This document shows, in pieces, positions 41,534-50,660 of a stretch of 64,000 bases of DNA. The translations under genes were made by a program, and so were the position numbers. The stretch is from a bacterium (lineage in GTDB: Bacteria; Krumholzibacteriota; Krumholzibacteriia; LZORAL124-64-63), in assembly GCA_024231905.1 (NCBI GenBank), contig JAAEQC010000031.1, positions 1 through 64,000 on the forward strand, in the 5' to 3' direction. The stretch's first letter is position 1, and every line of letters starts with the position of its first letter. Below the pieces are notes generated by a model, which made no database searches, had not been told where the DNA came from, and was given only the letters and a program-made list of their open reading frames with translations.

Positions 41534-44311
41534 TCAGCGAATCAGTGTGAGTTTCCGCTCGTCCCGGTCGCCCGCGCTGGACAGACGCAGCAGGTACACC
41601 CCGCTGGCAACCTGGCGACCCGTCCCGTCGCGACCGTTCCAGGTGGCCTCGTGGGGACCGGCGGACAGTCTCCGATCGAGCAGGACGCGGACCAGCATAC
41701 CACGCACGTCGTGGATCGACAGCCTGGTTCTACCGGCGGTACGCGTCTCGAAGGCGATGACCGTGGTGGGATTGAAGGGGTTGGGCTGGTTGCCCAGGAT
41801 GTGGGTGTGGGCCGTGGGCACGTCCCCACCGGACACCGTGTCGGTGAGGGTGAAGCGTAGGCCCCAGGAATCGATGGTCCCGGCGTCCCCGGTCACGTGG
41901 TCGGTGACCGTCAGGATCCACACGCCCTCGTTGGAGGCGGCCAGGAAATCCCCCAGGTCGCCCGGACCGGACACCGAGAGGGTTTCGGGCCAGTTGCCCA
42001 CCAGATCCGCCGTGCCGGCAGCACCGCGGTCGTGGAGCCGGACCACCGTGCCCTGGGGCGACTCCAGGTCCACCGTGAGCTGGCCCACATCCGCATGGGT
42101 GATGGCCAGATCCACCTGGAGCCCGACCACGGTGCCGGCCTGGGCGGCCATGACACCCAGGAACGACTGCCCCACCTGGAAACCGTCATCAGGGATGGAC
42201 ACCGGTCCGGCCACGGTCATGACCGTGTCGCGGGTGGTGAAGGAGTTCACCATGAAACTGCGCGGGCCGCGGACAGTGAGGTTGGGCACGGCTGCCGTGT
42301 CCCGGGCCTCGAGGGTGTAGCTGTAGACGTCGCCCTCGGTCACCTGGGCCACGTCCCGCGGGAAGACCAGTTGGTAGATTCCGTCGCCCAGATCGGTCAT
42401 GGGGAACGGTCCCTGCTCGGCTCCACCGTTGCGAACGTAGCGCAGGTCCACCCCCGCCACGCCCAGATTGTCGGTGACCGTGCAGCGCACCACCGGCGGC
42501 CAGGCGAAGAGGGTCGTGTGACCCAGGAGCGTGTCCGCGACCAGGGGCGGAGTCGTGTCCGGGCCCACGTGGAAAGCGTGCACGCGCGCCGGGGCGCGTA
42601 CCGGTTCGGAGACCGGAGTATTCTCCAGATCGGCACCGGCCAGGTAATATTCCACGTCCGTGCCCGCGGGTTGGGCCGGGATGTCGGCGGTCCAGGTGTC
42701 CGGCAGGCCGGGAGCTGCCAGCAGGGGCGTGTCCTGCCAAGAACCGCCGTTGGACCGGTACGCCAGGCGCAGGGTGGAAGGATCGAGACCTGCCCGGGCG
42801 GTGATCCCGGCGGTGACGGTGATGGCGTTGAATGTGTCTTCGGTGTCGGCCAGAGGCGTGTGGTCGTACACGGGACCGAACCAGGTGACCGCCGCCAGGG
42901 CGTCCACGATGCCCCAGCCGAGATCGTTATCAGGGGTCGCCGCCTGGCTGGCGGATTGGCGCAGAGCCGTGCGCACCTGGATGGGCGTCAGTTGCGGCGC
43001 GCGCTCGAGGATGAGGGCCGCGACGCCCGCCACCAGGGGAGCAGCGAAGGAGGTGCCGTTGGCCCCGCCATAGATGTGGTCGTTGACGGGGCTGGCCACC
43101 CAGGTGCCCAAGCCCAGGGCCGCCACATCGGGCTTGACGCGGCCGTCGTAGGTGGGGCCCGGCGACGAGAAGTAGGCCACCTCGCCCGTGGAGGATACGG
43201 CGCCCACGGTGATGACGCTGTCCCCGTCGGCGGGAACACCGATGCGGCCGGTGGTGGAGCGGGAGTTGCCCGCCGCGTTGACGACCACCACGCCCCGGGC
43301 CACGGCGGCGTCGGCGGCCAGGGTGGAGACCGCCGTGTCGCCATCCAGGTCAGACGGGTCGATCCAGTCCTCGTAGACCAGGGAGGAAGTGACGATGTCG
43401 GCGCCCCGGGCTTCGGCCCACTCGAGGCCGGCCACCCAGTGGTCCTCCTCCACGGGAGTCTCGTCGCCCACGTCCTCGGTCTTGGCCAGGAGCACCGACG
43501 CGCCGCGGGCCACTCCCACCAGATCGCCGGCGTGATGGCCGGCCAGGGCCGACAGGACCATGGTCCCGTGATTACGCGAGCTGACCGGATCGCCGTCCTC
43601 GTTCTCCACCACGGCGTCGTCGTTGACGAAGTCCCAGGCGTCCACCACGTCCACGGGCACCAGGGCGTCGTGGACCGTGCGGAAGCCCGTGTCCAGAACG
43701 CCGATCCGCACGTCGCGGCCCGTCAGGCCCATATCGTGGACCGGCGGCACGTTGATCTGCTCTAGTCCCGCCAGACTGCCGCCGTAGTCGAGGGTCCAGG
43801 CGGCGGCCTTGTCGACGGCCGGCGGCATGACCGCCTCGAACTCGGGGACGTCACGACGGAAACGGGCCACCGGGGCCAGGCGCACCACCTGGGGCAGGTC
43901 GGCCAGACGGCGGATCTGGGCCGGGGTGGCGGCGAAGCTGGCGGCGTTGAGCCAACGGCTCGTGCGGCGGAGGACGGCACCCGTGGCCTGGGCAGCGTCC
44001 AGGTGCCGGCGGTTCACCGGCAGGTCCGACGCCAGGACGATGCGGTCGGCGCCACGCACGCGGGCGCGGCGGGCGGCGGTGTGGGGATCGAGATCGGCGC
44101 GGGCGGCGGCCAGGTCACGCGAAGATTGCGTCGGGTTGCGCTCCTGAAAGAAGACCCAGACCAGCGCCCGGCCGTCCTCCGTGCGCAGGGGATGATCCGG
44201 CTGCGCCATGATTGCTTCGAGAACCGGCGGCAAGGGCGCTCGGTCCGCTGCGATAGAGGAGGCTGCGCCGACGACGGCAACGATGATGACAAGGATGAGA
44301 GTGCGGATCAT
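41534..44311 (-). CDS. Secreted subtilisin-family (S8) protease with C-terminal sorting domain
   Basis: A 925-residue exported serine protease. The signal peptide covers the first 22 residues, followed by a propeptide-like region. The catalytic triad is D207 (V-L-D-T-G-F), H248 (R-N-H-G-T) and S421 (G-T-S-F-A-A-P), with oxyanion N349. Ig-like and P-domain-like segments (about 480-820) follow. The C-terminal 90 residues begin P-N-P-F-N-P-T-T and contain a FlgD-like G-x-H-x-x-x-W-x-G-R-D unit, a module used for surface attachment or type IX-like sorting in the FCB group. The ATG at 44311 is chosen for the signal peptide. Confidence 0.92.
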   Translation of the reverse strand: MIRTLILVIIVAVVGAASSIAADRAPLPPVLEAIMAQPDHPLRTEDGRALVWVFFQERNPTQSSRDLAAARADLDPHTAARRARVRGADRIVLASDLPVNRRHLDAAQATGAVLRRTSRWLNAASFAATPAQIRRLADLPQVVRLAPVARFRRDVPEFEAVMPPAVDKAAAWTLDYGGSLAGLEQINVPPVHDMGLTGRDVRIGVLDTGFRTVHDALVPVDVVDAWDFVNDDAVVENEDGDPVSSRNHGTMVLSALAGHHAGDLVGVARGASVLLAKTEDVGDETPVEEDHWVAGLEWAEARGADIVTSSLVYEDWIDPSDLDGDTAVSTLAADAAVARGVVVVNAAGNSRSTTGRIGVPADGDSVITVGAVSSTGEVAYFSSPGPTYDGRVKPDVAALGLGTWVASPVNDHIYGGANGTSFAAPLVAGVAALILERAPQLTPIQVRTALRQSASQAATPDNDLGWGIVDALAAVTWFGPVYDHTPLADTEDTFNAITVTAGITARAGLDPSTLRLAYRSNGGSWQDTPLLAAPGLPDTWTADIPAQPAGTDVEYYLAGADLENTPVSEPVRAPARVHAFHVGPDTTPPLVADTLLGHTTLFAWPPVVRCTVTDNLGVAGVDLRYVRNGGAEQGPFPMTDLGDGIYQLVFPRDVAQVTEGDVYSYTLEARDTAAVPNLTVRGPRSFMVNSFTTRDTVMTVAGPVSIPDDGFQVGQSFLGVMAAQAGTVVGLQVDLAITHADVGQLTVDLESPQGTVVRLHDRGAAGTADLVGNWPETLSVSGPGDLGDFLAASNEGVWILTVTDHVTGDAGTIDSWGLRFTLTDTVSGGDVPTAHTHILGNQPNPFNPTTVIAFETRTAGRTRLSIHDVRGMLVRVLLDRRLSAGPHEATWNGRDGTGRQVASGVYLLRLSSAGDRDERKLTLIR

Positions 44312-44461
44312 GGGCTGCTCCTGCCGGACCGGCCGCTCCAGACGGCTGGTCGACCATGATTCTACCACGTGGCCGGGGAGCACGGGGCGGCGCTGGTGAA
44401 AACCCGTATCAAGCCTCAATCTACGGAGCACGGGCCGGGCGCGCCAATCCGGCCCGGAAGG

Positions 44462-45442
44462 TCAGTTCACCGGAGCCGGGTCCTCGTCCACCTCCTCGGG
44501 GGAGTCGATCAGGCCCAACTCCACCAGGCGGTCATGGAGCCACCACTGGGCGTCGGGTTCGCGCAACCAGGCTTCAGCCAGGATATCGACACAGACGTGG
44601 GCTTCGTCCTCGCTCCCGGGCTGGATGAAAGGTTCGGTGGACGGCTCATATTCGGGCTCGCCGATGCCCAGCAGCCAGGGCGCCACGTAAGGGTTGGCCT
44701 CCATGGCCTGGGTCAGGGCGTCGCGGGCCGCGTCCTCGTCCTCCACCAGCACCAACAGCAGCACCCAGGACCAGGACATGACCGCGCCGCCGTCGTCGTG
44801 CTGCTCCACCACGTCCCAGGCCCGCTGGATCTCGCCCATGGAAAGGTAGTAGCCCAGCAGGAGGGCTGCGTTGCCCAGGTGGTCGTCCGGGTCGAGGTCC
44901 AGGAGTTCCTCGTAGTGGGCCACGGCGTCCAGGCGGCGGCCGACGGTCCACAACACCTCCGCCAGTTGTTTCACCGTGCGCAGGTAGGGGCGGGCGGGGA
45001 CCAGGTTCCAGAAGTCGCCCGCGGCTTCCATGAAGAAGTCAGGGCCCAGGCGGCGTTCGCCCTCGGCCACGGCGTCGTCCAATTCGGCGATGAGAGTGCC
45101 CATATCCTCGCACACCAGGAAGGATCGCACGCAGCGGGCGTCGCAGTTGCCAGGGTCTAGCTGGAGAGCCCGTTCCGCGTGCTCCAGGGCCTCCTCCGCC
45201 TCGGAGGATTCGTAGGCGCGGTAGGCCAGTTCCTGGGCCAGTTCCACGGGGTCGTCCTTGAGCGCGGCATTGCGACGATCCTGCAAGTCGTCGCCGGCGG
45301 CTTCGACCACTGCTTCGCGGAACTCCTCCTCCGAAGCGTACTCGCCCTCTCCGTCGGACTCGTTCCAGGCCTGACGCAGCAGGCGCTCGACCAGGAACGG
45401 GGACTCGGGTGCCGGGCGTTCCGGGGTGGGCTGGTCGCTCAT
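44462..45442 (-). CDS. Tetratricopeptide-repeat protein
   Basis: A 326-residue acidic, soluble protein. Helical pairs of the TPR type are seen at about 70-105 (Y-E-S-S-E-A-E-E-A-L-E-H-A-E-R-A-L-Q-L-D-P) and at 160-230 (A-V-A-H-Y-E-E-L-L-D-L-D-P-D-D). Both ends are rich in Asp, Glu and Pro. TPRs mediate protein-protein contacts; no partner is evident from the context. It is monocistronic, convergent with nothing and divergent from the patatin gene. No signal peptide is seen, so it is probably cytoplasmic. Confidence 0.75.
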   Translation of the reverse strand: MSDQPTPERPAPESPFLVERLLRQAWNESDGEGEYASEEEFREAVVEAAGDDLQDRRNAALKDDPVELAQELAYRAYESSEAEEALEHAERALQLDPGNCDARCVRSFLVCEDMGTLIAELDDAVAEGERRLGPDFFMEAAGDFWNLVPARPYLRTVKQLAEVLWTVGRRLDAVAHYEELLDLDPDDHLGNAALLLGYYLSMGEIQRAWDVVEQHDDGGAVMSWSWVLLLVLVEDEDAARDALTQAMEANPYVAPWLLGIGEPEYEPSTEPFIQPGSEDEAHVCVDILAEAWLREPDAQWWLHDRLVELGLIDSPEEVDEDPAPVN

Positions 45443-45610
45443 GGGTGGTACCGTCCGCGCTGGAGTGGACTCGCGTACCGGCGCCGGGCCGGCCGTCTCG
45501 GGGAGAACCTACGCCACACCGGCGACCGCGTCAAAGGCCGGACGGACCGGCGAATACCCGGTGTCGCCCCGGACGTGATGCGCTATGGTGCGGGCAAGGA
45601 GGCGGCAATC

Positions 45611-46549
45611 ATGTCCACCGGACCCACCATCGGACTCGCCCTCGGCAGCGGCGGCGCCCGCGGCCTGGCCCACGCCGGCGTACTGCAGGCCCTGGAAGAA
45701 ACCGGTATTCGGCCGGACTTCGTGGCCGGCACCAGTATGGGCTCCATCGTGGGCGGCCTCTACGCCCAGGACCCCTCCCCGGACCGGGTGTGGCAGCGCC
45801 TGCTGGCCTACGTGGAAAATCCGGAGTTCGCGTCCTATTGGACCCCCTTCGTCCCCCGCGACGAGCAGGAAGGCCGCGAGCCGGGCAACCGCCTGTCCGG
45901 CGTCTTCGACTTCATGCAACGCAAGCTCATCGCCGTCAAGACCGTCACCCGCCCCTACCAGCTGGATGCGGACCGCCTGCGCGGTCCCCTGACCAATCTC
46001 TTCGGCCCAGTGGACTTCGCCGACCTGGAGATCCCCTTCGCGGCGGTGGCCCTGGACCTCATCGCCGGTGAAAAGGTCATCTTCGACACGGGGCCGGTGG
46101 TCGAGGGCGTGTACGCCAGCAGCGCCATCCCGGGCATCTTCCCGTCCCTGGAAGCCGGTGGCCGCGTCATGTGTGACGGAGGCGGACCTTTCCGCGTGCC
46201 CGTAGACGCCTGCCGCGAACAGGGCGCCGACCTGGTCATTGCCGTGGACATCCCCGCCTTCGAGGACACCCACCTGGGCACGGGCATGGACATGATCCTC
46301 AGGTCCAACACCGTGGCGCGCCAGCGGCTCAACGATTTCGTACTGGCCGGCGCCGACTTCGTCATCCGCCCGGACGTCACCGACTACCACTGGGCCGACT
46401 TCGCCAATGGGGCCGTGGCCCGGGAACGGGGCTACTTGGCCGGCAAGGCGGCGGTGGGAGAGTTGCGCGACCTGCTGCGGTGGCGAAACAGCCTGGCTTA
46501 CCGCGCCCGGCGAGCCACGCGGCGTTTGTTGCGTCTGGAAACGGATTGA
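45611..46549 (+). CDS. Patatin-like phospholipase
   Basis: A 312-residue serine lipid hydrolase. The oxyanion loop is G-S-G-G-A-R-G near residue 12, the nucleophile elbow is G-T-S-M-G near 43 and the catalytic Asp is in C-D-G-G-G-P. The length fits the RssA/NTE-like patatins that hydrolyse membrane lipids. It starts at the ATG at 45611 eight bases after AAGGAGG. The 168-base gap before it shows no recognised site. The sulfotransferase gene converges on it, with only 3 bases between the stops. Confidence 0.9.
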   Translation: MSTGPTIGLALGSGGARGLAHAGVLQALEETGIRPDFVAGTSMGSIVGGLYAQDPSPDRVWQRLLAYVENPEFASYWTPFVPRDEQEGREPGNRLSGVFDFMQRKLIAVKTVTRPYQLDADRLRGPLTNLFGPVDFADLEIPFAAVALDLIAGEKVIFDTGPVVEGVYASSAIPGIFPSLEAGGRVMCDGGGPFRVPVDACREQGADLVIAVDIPAFEDTHLGTGMDMILRSNTVARQRLNDFVLAGADFVIRPDVTDYHWADFANGAVARERGYLAGKAAVGELRDLLRWRNSLAYRARRATRRLLRLETD

Positions 46550-46552
46550 GAA

Positions 46553-47392
46553 TCAGCTGCGGCTCATGAACCACTTCTGCCAGGGATCCAGCCAGAACCT
46601 GTAACGGGCCCTGTACAACCGGTCGTTCCAGGCATTGAATCCGCGACCGGTGTCGGCGGCGAAGTGCTCCGCCTCGGCGGCGAGACCCTCCCCATGGGCC
46701 GCCACCTGTCGCGGATACCAGGTCTCCCGCACCCACTCGTAGAGGATCTGTTCGCCGCGTACCATGGCGGCGATGCGCTCGCGCTGGGCCGGATCGTCGA
46801 GAACCGCGCGGGCCACGGTGTTGTCCCTGGCCACGTTGGCCCGCCGGTAGGCCGGATTGAGGTCCGGCGCCACCGCCTGCCGCAGCATGATCACCGATTC
46901 ATCGAAACTCTCCACCAGACCGATGAAGATACCGTGACGTTCGACAACGTTCATGGCTTCCTGGGGGTCCGCGTCCCGGGAGAAGAACTTGAGTTGGTGC
47001 TCCTGTGGCTCGTGCCAGGCGCACCAGGCGTCCAGGTCCAGGGGGTTCGGCGTGGTGGCCCGGTGGAACTGGTAGTGCGAGGCCATGCGCCTGACGGGAT
47101 CGCGCAGAAAGGCGAAATAGCGCACCGGCCGCAGTTCGTGCAGGCTTGACCAGACGGTCAGCGCGTGACCGCCCACGGCGCGCAGACCCGGAGCGAGCCG
47201 CGTGAGGCGCCGAAACTCGTCGTGGTCGTAGGTGGCCACTGAGCGCGAGCGGCCGGTAGCGCCCGGTGCCAGGGGCGGCCGCCAGGGCACGGCGCGGCAG
47301 TAATTCAGCCCATAGCTGCTGCGCAGCATGGTCTCGATCGAGCGGCCGCCGGTCTTGGCCACGTGCAGGAAAACGAGAAGGGGGTGGGCCAT
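46553..47392 (-). CDS. Sulfotransferase-family protein
   Basis: A 279-residue protein. The PAPS-binding loop is H-V-A-K-T-G-G-R-S-I-E near residue 10 and the 3'-phosphate site is F-L-R-D-P-V-R-R near 95, the two motifs that define carbohydrate-type sulfotransferases. The target is unknown; a surface glycan or lipid is plausible. The ATG at 47392 is preferred to 47416 because the family normally starts just before the PAPS loop. An extended -10 lies upstream (47435-47443). Confidence 0.85.
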   Translation of the reverse strand: MAHPLLVFLHVAKTGGRSIETMLRSSYGLNYCRAVPWRPPLAPGATGRSRSVATYDHDEFRRLTRLAPGLRAVGGHALTVWSSLHELRPVRYFAFLRDPVRRMASHYQFHRATTPNPLDLDAWCAWHEPQEHQLKFFSRDADPQEAMNVVERHGIFIGLVESFDESVIMLRQAVAPDLNPAYRRANVARDNTVARAVLDDPAQRERIAAMVRGEQILYEWVRETWYPRQVAAHGEGLAAEAEHFAADTGRGFNAWNDRLYRARYRFWLDPWQKWFMSRS

Positions 47393-47434
47393 GGCGCTCC
47401 GTACCGCGAGGGTCAACGTGTTGAATCAAGAGCA

Positions 47435-47443
47435 ATTATAGCA
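47435..47443 (-). promoter_or_regulatory. Extended -10 promoter of the sulfotransferase gene
   Basis: The minus strand reads TGCTATAAT, a TGn-TATAAT extended -10. No -35 match lies 17 bases upstream, which is tolerated by extended -10 promoters. Transcription would begin about 36 nt before the ATG. Confidence 0.5.
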
Positions 47444-47584
47444 CGAGCGGTGGTGGCCGAACACGCCTTCCCTGGCCGTCCCGGGTTGTCGCCCGGAACG
47501 GTCTGTTTCTATCTTGAGGAGGGGAGGCGGGGTCGAGGCCGTCATCCTGCGCCGATCATGCCCCGCCCAATGAGGGGGTACGGC

Positions 47585-48298
47585 ATGTCCCTTTTGCTCA
47601 CCGAACGTCTGATCCAACGCCAGATCAATCATTGGAATCGCCTGCGGGAGTTCCTACGGGACGACGCCGAGGAGGTGCCCGAGAACCGCGGCCCGGTGGT
47701 CACCGTGTCCCGTCTGGCCGGTAGTGGCGGCCGCCAGCTGGCCGAGACCCTGGCCGCCCGCCTGGAACTCGAACTCCAGGACCGGTCCCTCATCGAGGGC
47801 ATCCTCCGGGACCGGCGCATCCACGAGTCGGTGGTCGCCCGCCTGGACGAGCGCACCGCCAGCCAGGTCCGCCTTTGGGTGCAGGGCCTGCTCCAGCGGC
47901 GCATCCTACTGCGCGACGAGTTCCATACGGCGCTGGTGGAAGCGGTGACGGCCCTGGCTGCCCAGGGCTCGGTCGTGTTCCTGGGCCGTGGCGCCAACGT
48001 CATCCTGGGCGAGCACGCCGACCTGCGGGTGCGGGTGGTGGCCGGCCGCAAGACCCGGCTGCGCAACCTGGCCGAGCGGTTTGGTCTGGACGAGGACGCG
48101 GCGGCGGCCAACCTGCGCGAAACCGACGAGCAGCGGTCTGACTTCGTGCGGAAGGTCTTCGGCAAGGAGGCCTGGCAGCCGGAGGACTACGACCTGGTGT
48201 TCAACGCCGACCGGCTGGAGGTCGAGGAGATGGTGGATCACGTGGTGCTGGTGCTGTCGCGGGTGCCGGCCCAGAATGCTCTGGCCGCGGAAGCCTGA
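47585..48298 (+). CDS. Cytidylate kinase-like protein
   Basis: A 237-residue P-loop protein of the cytidylate-kinase-like family (PF13189 type). The nucleotide loop appears as S-R-L-A-G-S-G-G-R-Q-L-A near residue 45, and R-R-I-H-E-S and R-G-A-N-V-I-L follow. The loop differs from a classical Walker A (G-x4-GK-[ST]) as it does throughout this family, whose true substrate is not settled. The ATG at 47585 sits behind GAGGGGG. The segment 47393-47584 holds only the sulfotransferase promoter. Confidence 0.8.
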   Translation: MSLLLTERLIQRQINHWNRLREFLRDDAEEVPENRGPVVTVSRLAGSGGRQLAETLAARLELELQDRSLIEGILRDRRIHESVVARLDERTASQVRLWVQGLLQRRILLRDEFHTALVEAVTALAAQGSVVFLGRGANVILGEHADLRVRVVAGRKTRLRNLAERFGLDEDAAAANLRETDEQRSDFVRKVFGKEAWQPEDYDLVFNADRLEVEEMVDHVVLVLSRVPAQNALAAEA

Positions 48299-48490
48299 GG
48301 AGTCTTCGGGAATCCCGGTCTTGCCACCTGCAAGATTGGCGGCACGACCGGCACCTCCACGGGGCGTCATGCGCCCTCTCCCGCCCCGGCTCGCCACCCG
48401 ACCCCGCGTGGCACGGTCCTTCCATGACGTCCGCAACCGCGCCGGCCGCTCCGCCGCGGTCCCGTCACCAGCAGCCCCGAAGGAGCCGAG

Positions 48491-49291
48491 ATGCGCATCA
48501 TCGCCGTCGCCATGACCAAGGGCGGAGTGGGCAAGACGACCACCGCCGTCAATCTCTCCCACGGGCTGGCCCGGCGCGGCCACCGGGTTCTCTTGGTGGA
48601 CGCCGACACCCAGGGCCAGTGCGCCAAGGCCCTGGGCGTGGCCGCCGAGCCCACCTTGACGGACGTACTCCTGGGCGAGGCCACGATCCTGGAGGTGGTG
48701 AACCGGGCCCGCGAGAACCTCGATCTCGTGGCCAGCGATCACCACCTGACCAAGGCGTCCCTGGTCATCGCGCGCCGGGAATACGACGGGCATCTCGCCC
48801 TGGCCGAGGCCCTGGCCCCGGTGGCCGACCGCTACGATTTCGCGATCATGGACGCGGCCCCCGGCGTGGACGCGGTGGCGGTGAACGTGCTGGGCTGCGC
48901 CGACGACGTGCTGGCTCCGGTGGCCCTCAACCCGGCGGCCCTGGCCGGCGTCTTCGAGTTCGTGCGGCACGTGGAGCGGGTGGCCCGCCACAACCGGCGG
49001 CTGGCCCTGCGCTGGATCCTGCCCACCTTCCACGACCTGCGCGTGCGGCAGACGGGCGAGATGCTCGAGCAGCTGCGCACCCACTTCGGCGGCCGCATGT
49101 GCACCCCCATCCGCGTGAACATCGACCTGGCCGAGGCCTTCGGCTGGAAGCGGTCCATCTTCGAACACGCGCCCCAGTCCCGCGGCGCCGAGGATTACGG
49201 GCAGCTGGTGAACGAGGTCCAGGCCGGCAGCTGCGTGGCCCAGCGGGAGCCCGAGGGATCGGCCGAACGGGAATTCGCGCTGGAGCCCTGA
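48491..49291 (+). CDS. ParA-family ATPase, orphan
   Basis: A 266-residue P-loop ATPase. It has the deviant Walker A K-G-G-V-G-K-T-T near residue 10, D-A-D-T-Q-G-Q near 41 and a switch segment D-A-A-P-G-V-D near 121. It belongs to the ParA/Soj/MinD superfamily that positions DNA or protein complexes. No parB gene or parS-like repeats are next to it, so a role in plasmid-type partition is not supported; positioning of another cargo is more likely. An AAGGAG site precedes the ATG. Confidence 0.9.
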   Translation: MRIIAVAMTKGGVGKTTTAVNLSHGLARRGHRVLLVDADTQGQCAKALGVAAEPTLTDVLLGEATILEVVNRARENLDLVASDHHLTKASLVIARREYDGHLALAEALAPVADRYDFAIMDAAPGVDAVAVNVLGCADDVLAPVALNPAALAGVFEFVRHVERVARHNRRLALRWILPTFHDLRVRQTGEMLEQLRTHFGGRMCTPIRVNIDLAEAFGWKRSIFEHAPQSRGAEDYGQLVNEVQAGSCVAQREPEGSAEREFALEP

Positions 49292-49346
49292 TCGGGAACC
49301 CCGGCCCGGGGCTGGCGTTGACCGCCGGGTCACCATTCCGGGCAGA

Positions 49347-50648
49347 ATGGGGCCCGTCATGACCCGTCGTTCACGATTCCCGCTCCGGCGCTTCTGGCGC
49401 CGTCTGAACCCCGGCCGCCGCCTGCTCGCCGTCCTCCTGGTCTGCGCCCTCGTACCCGCCGCCGGCCAGGTGGCCGACCACCTGGCCTGGGATCCGGCCG
49501 TCCTCCACCTGGGCGCCGACCTTGCCGCCGCCCAGCCGCCGGCCGCGGGCGAGCGACTGGTCCTGTGCCTCGACGGACCCGAATTCATGGCCGCCGCGCG
49601 GGCCGACCTGCTGGCAGCCGAGAGCGCGGTCCTGGTCCAGACCCTGGCCTTCGAGGCCGACGACGCCGGCCTGGCCCTGGCGGCAGCTCTCCTGGCCAGC
49701 CCAGCACCCCGTCGCCGCCTACTCATCGATGACTACTCGCGCCATGTGCAGAGCGACAAGGTCATCGGCGCCCCCAATCGCCTCTTCGACACGGCCCTGG
49801 CCCGGGAGGCCGAGCAGACCCGCACCCTGGTCACCCAACTCCGGGCCCACGGCGTGGACGTGCGCTACGGCAGGCCCCTCTTGGCCGGCGGCGATCTGCT
49901 CAAGCCGCGGGATCACAAGAAGCTAGTGGTGGTGGACGGCCGCACCGCCTACGTGGGCGGCATCAACTTCTCGGCCCACAACTTCCTCTGGCACGACCTC
50001 ATGCTGCGGGTGGACGACACCGACGCGGCGGCGTTCCTGGCGGCGGATTTCGGGCGGAGTTGGCAGGGCGAGCCGGTGGCAACGATCGGATCGTTCGCAG
50101 GCCTGGATCTGGTATGCGGCTCCGGCGGCGGCCACCCGGCCGTGCGGGACGTCATCGCCGCCGCCATCGCCGGCGCCACCGATCGCATCGTCCTCCAGTG
50201 CCCGTATGTCACCGACCCGTACCTGGAACTGCTGGGCGAGGCCCGGAAACGCGGCGTACGGGTCACTGTACTGACGTCCGAACGCTCCAACCGCTTCTGC
50301 ATGAAGCAGGGCATCATGGACGCCTGCCGCCGCCACGACCTGGAGCTGCGCTTGTTGCCCGGCCCCATGACCCACGTGAAAGCCCTGCTGATCGACGATC
50401 GGGCGCTGGTGATGGGCTCGGCCAACTTCGACTTCCTCAGCGGCAGTCTGCAGCCGGAAATCGTGGCCACGGTAGCCGACCCGGCGGTGATCGCCGACTT
50501 CCGCAGGCGGGTGATGGAACCAGACCTGGTGCGGTCCCGACCCTGGTCCCCCGACGAGACGAGCCCCGTGGTGACGGGGCTCGGAGCGAAGGTCATCGGA
50601 CTGGCCGGGGATCTGGCCCTGGCGTTCCACGAGGCGGGCGACCGCTAG
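49347..50648 (+). CDS. Phospholipase D-family protein (cardiolipin-synthase-like)
   Basis: A 433-residue membrane-anchored protein. A hydrophobic segment (about 25-45) follows a basic N-terminus. Two HKD motifs are complete: D-H-K-K-L-V-V-V-D near residue 195 and H-V-K-A-L-L-I-D-D near 345. This architecture fits bacterial cardiolipin synthases or related phosphatidyltransferases. The start is uncertain between ATG 49347 and ATG 49359; neither has a strong site. The convergent leuS ends 12 bases after its stop. Confidence 0.88.
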   Translation: MGPVMTRRSRFPLRRFWRRLNPGRRLLAVLLVCALVPAAGQVADHLAWDPAVLHLGADLAAAQPPAAGERLVLCLDGPEFMAAARADLLAAESAVLVQTLAFEADDAGLALAAALLASPAPRRRLLIDDYSRHVQSDKVIGAPNRLFDTALAREAEQTRTLVTQLRAHGVDVRYGRPLLAGGDLLKPRDHKKLVVVDGRTAYVGGINFSAHNFLWHDLMLRVDDTDAAAFLAADFGRSWQGEPVATIGSFAGLDLVCGSGGGHPAVRDVIAAAIAGATDRIVLQCPYVTDPYLELLGEARKRGVRVTVLTSERSNRFCMKQGIMDACRRHDLELRLLPGPMTHVKALLIDDRALVMGSANFDFLSGSLQPEIVATVADPAVIADFRRRVMEPDLVRSRPWSPDETSPVVTGLGAKVIGLAGDLALAFHEAGDR

Positions 50649-50660
50649 AGCGCGGCCGCC

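Noticed and set aside
48491-49291. A plasmid partition or replication module
   Set aside because: No parB, replication initiator or iteron repeats are next to the ParA gene, and the surrounding genes are chromosomal housekeeping types.
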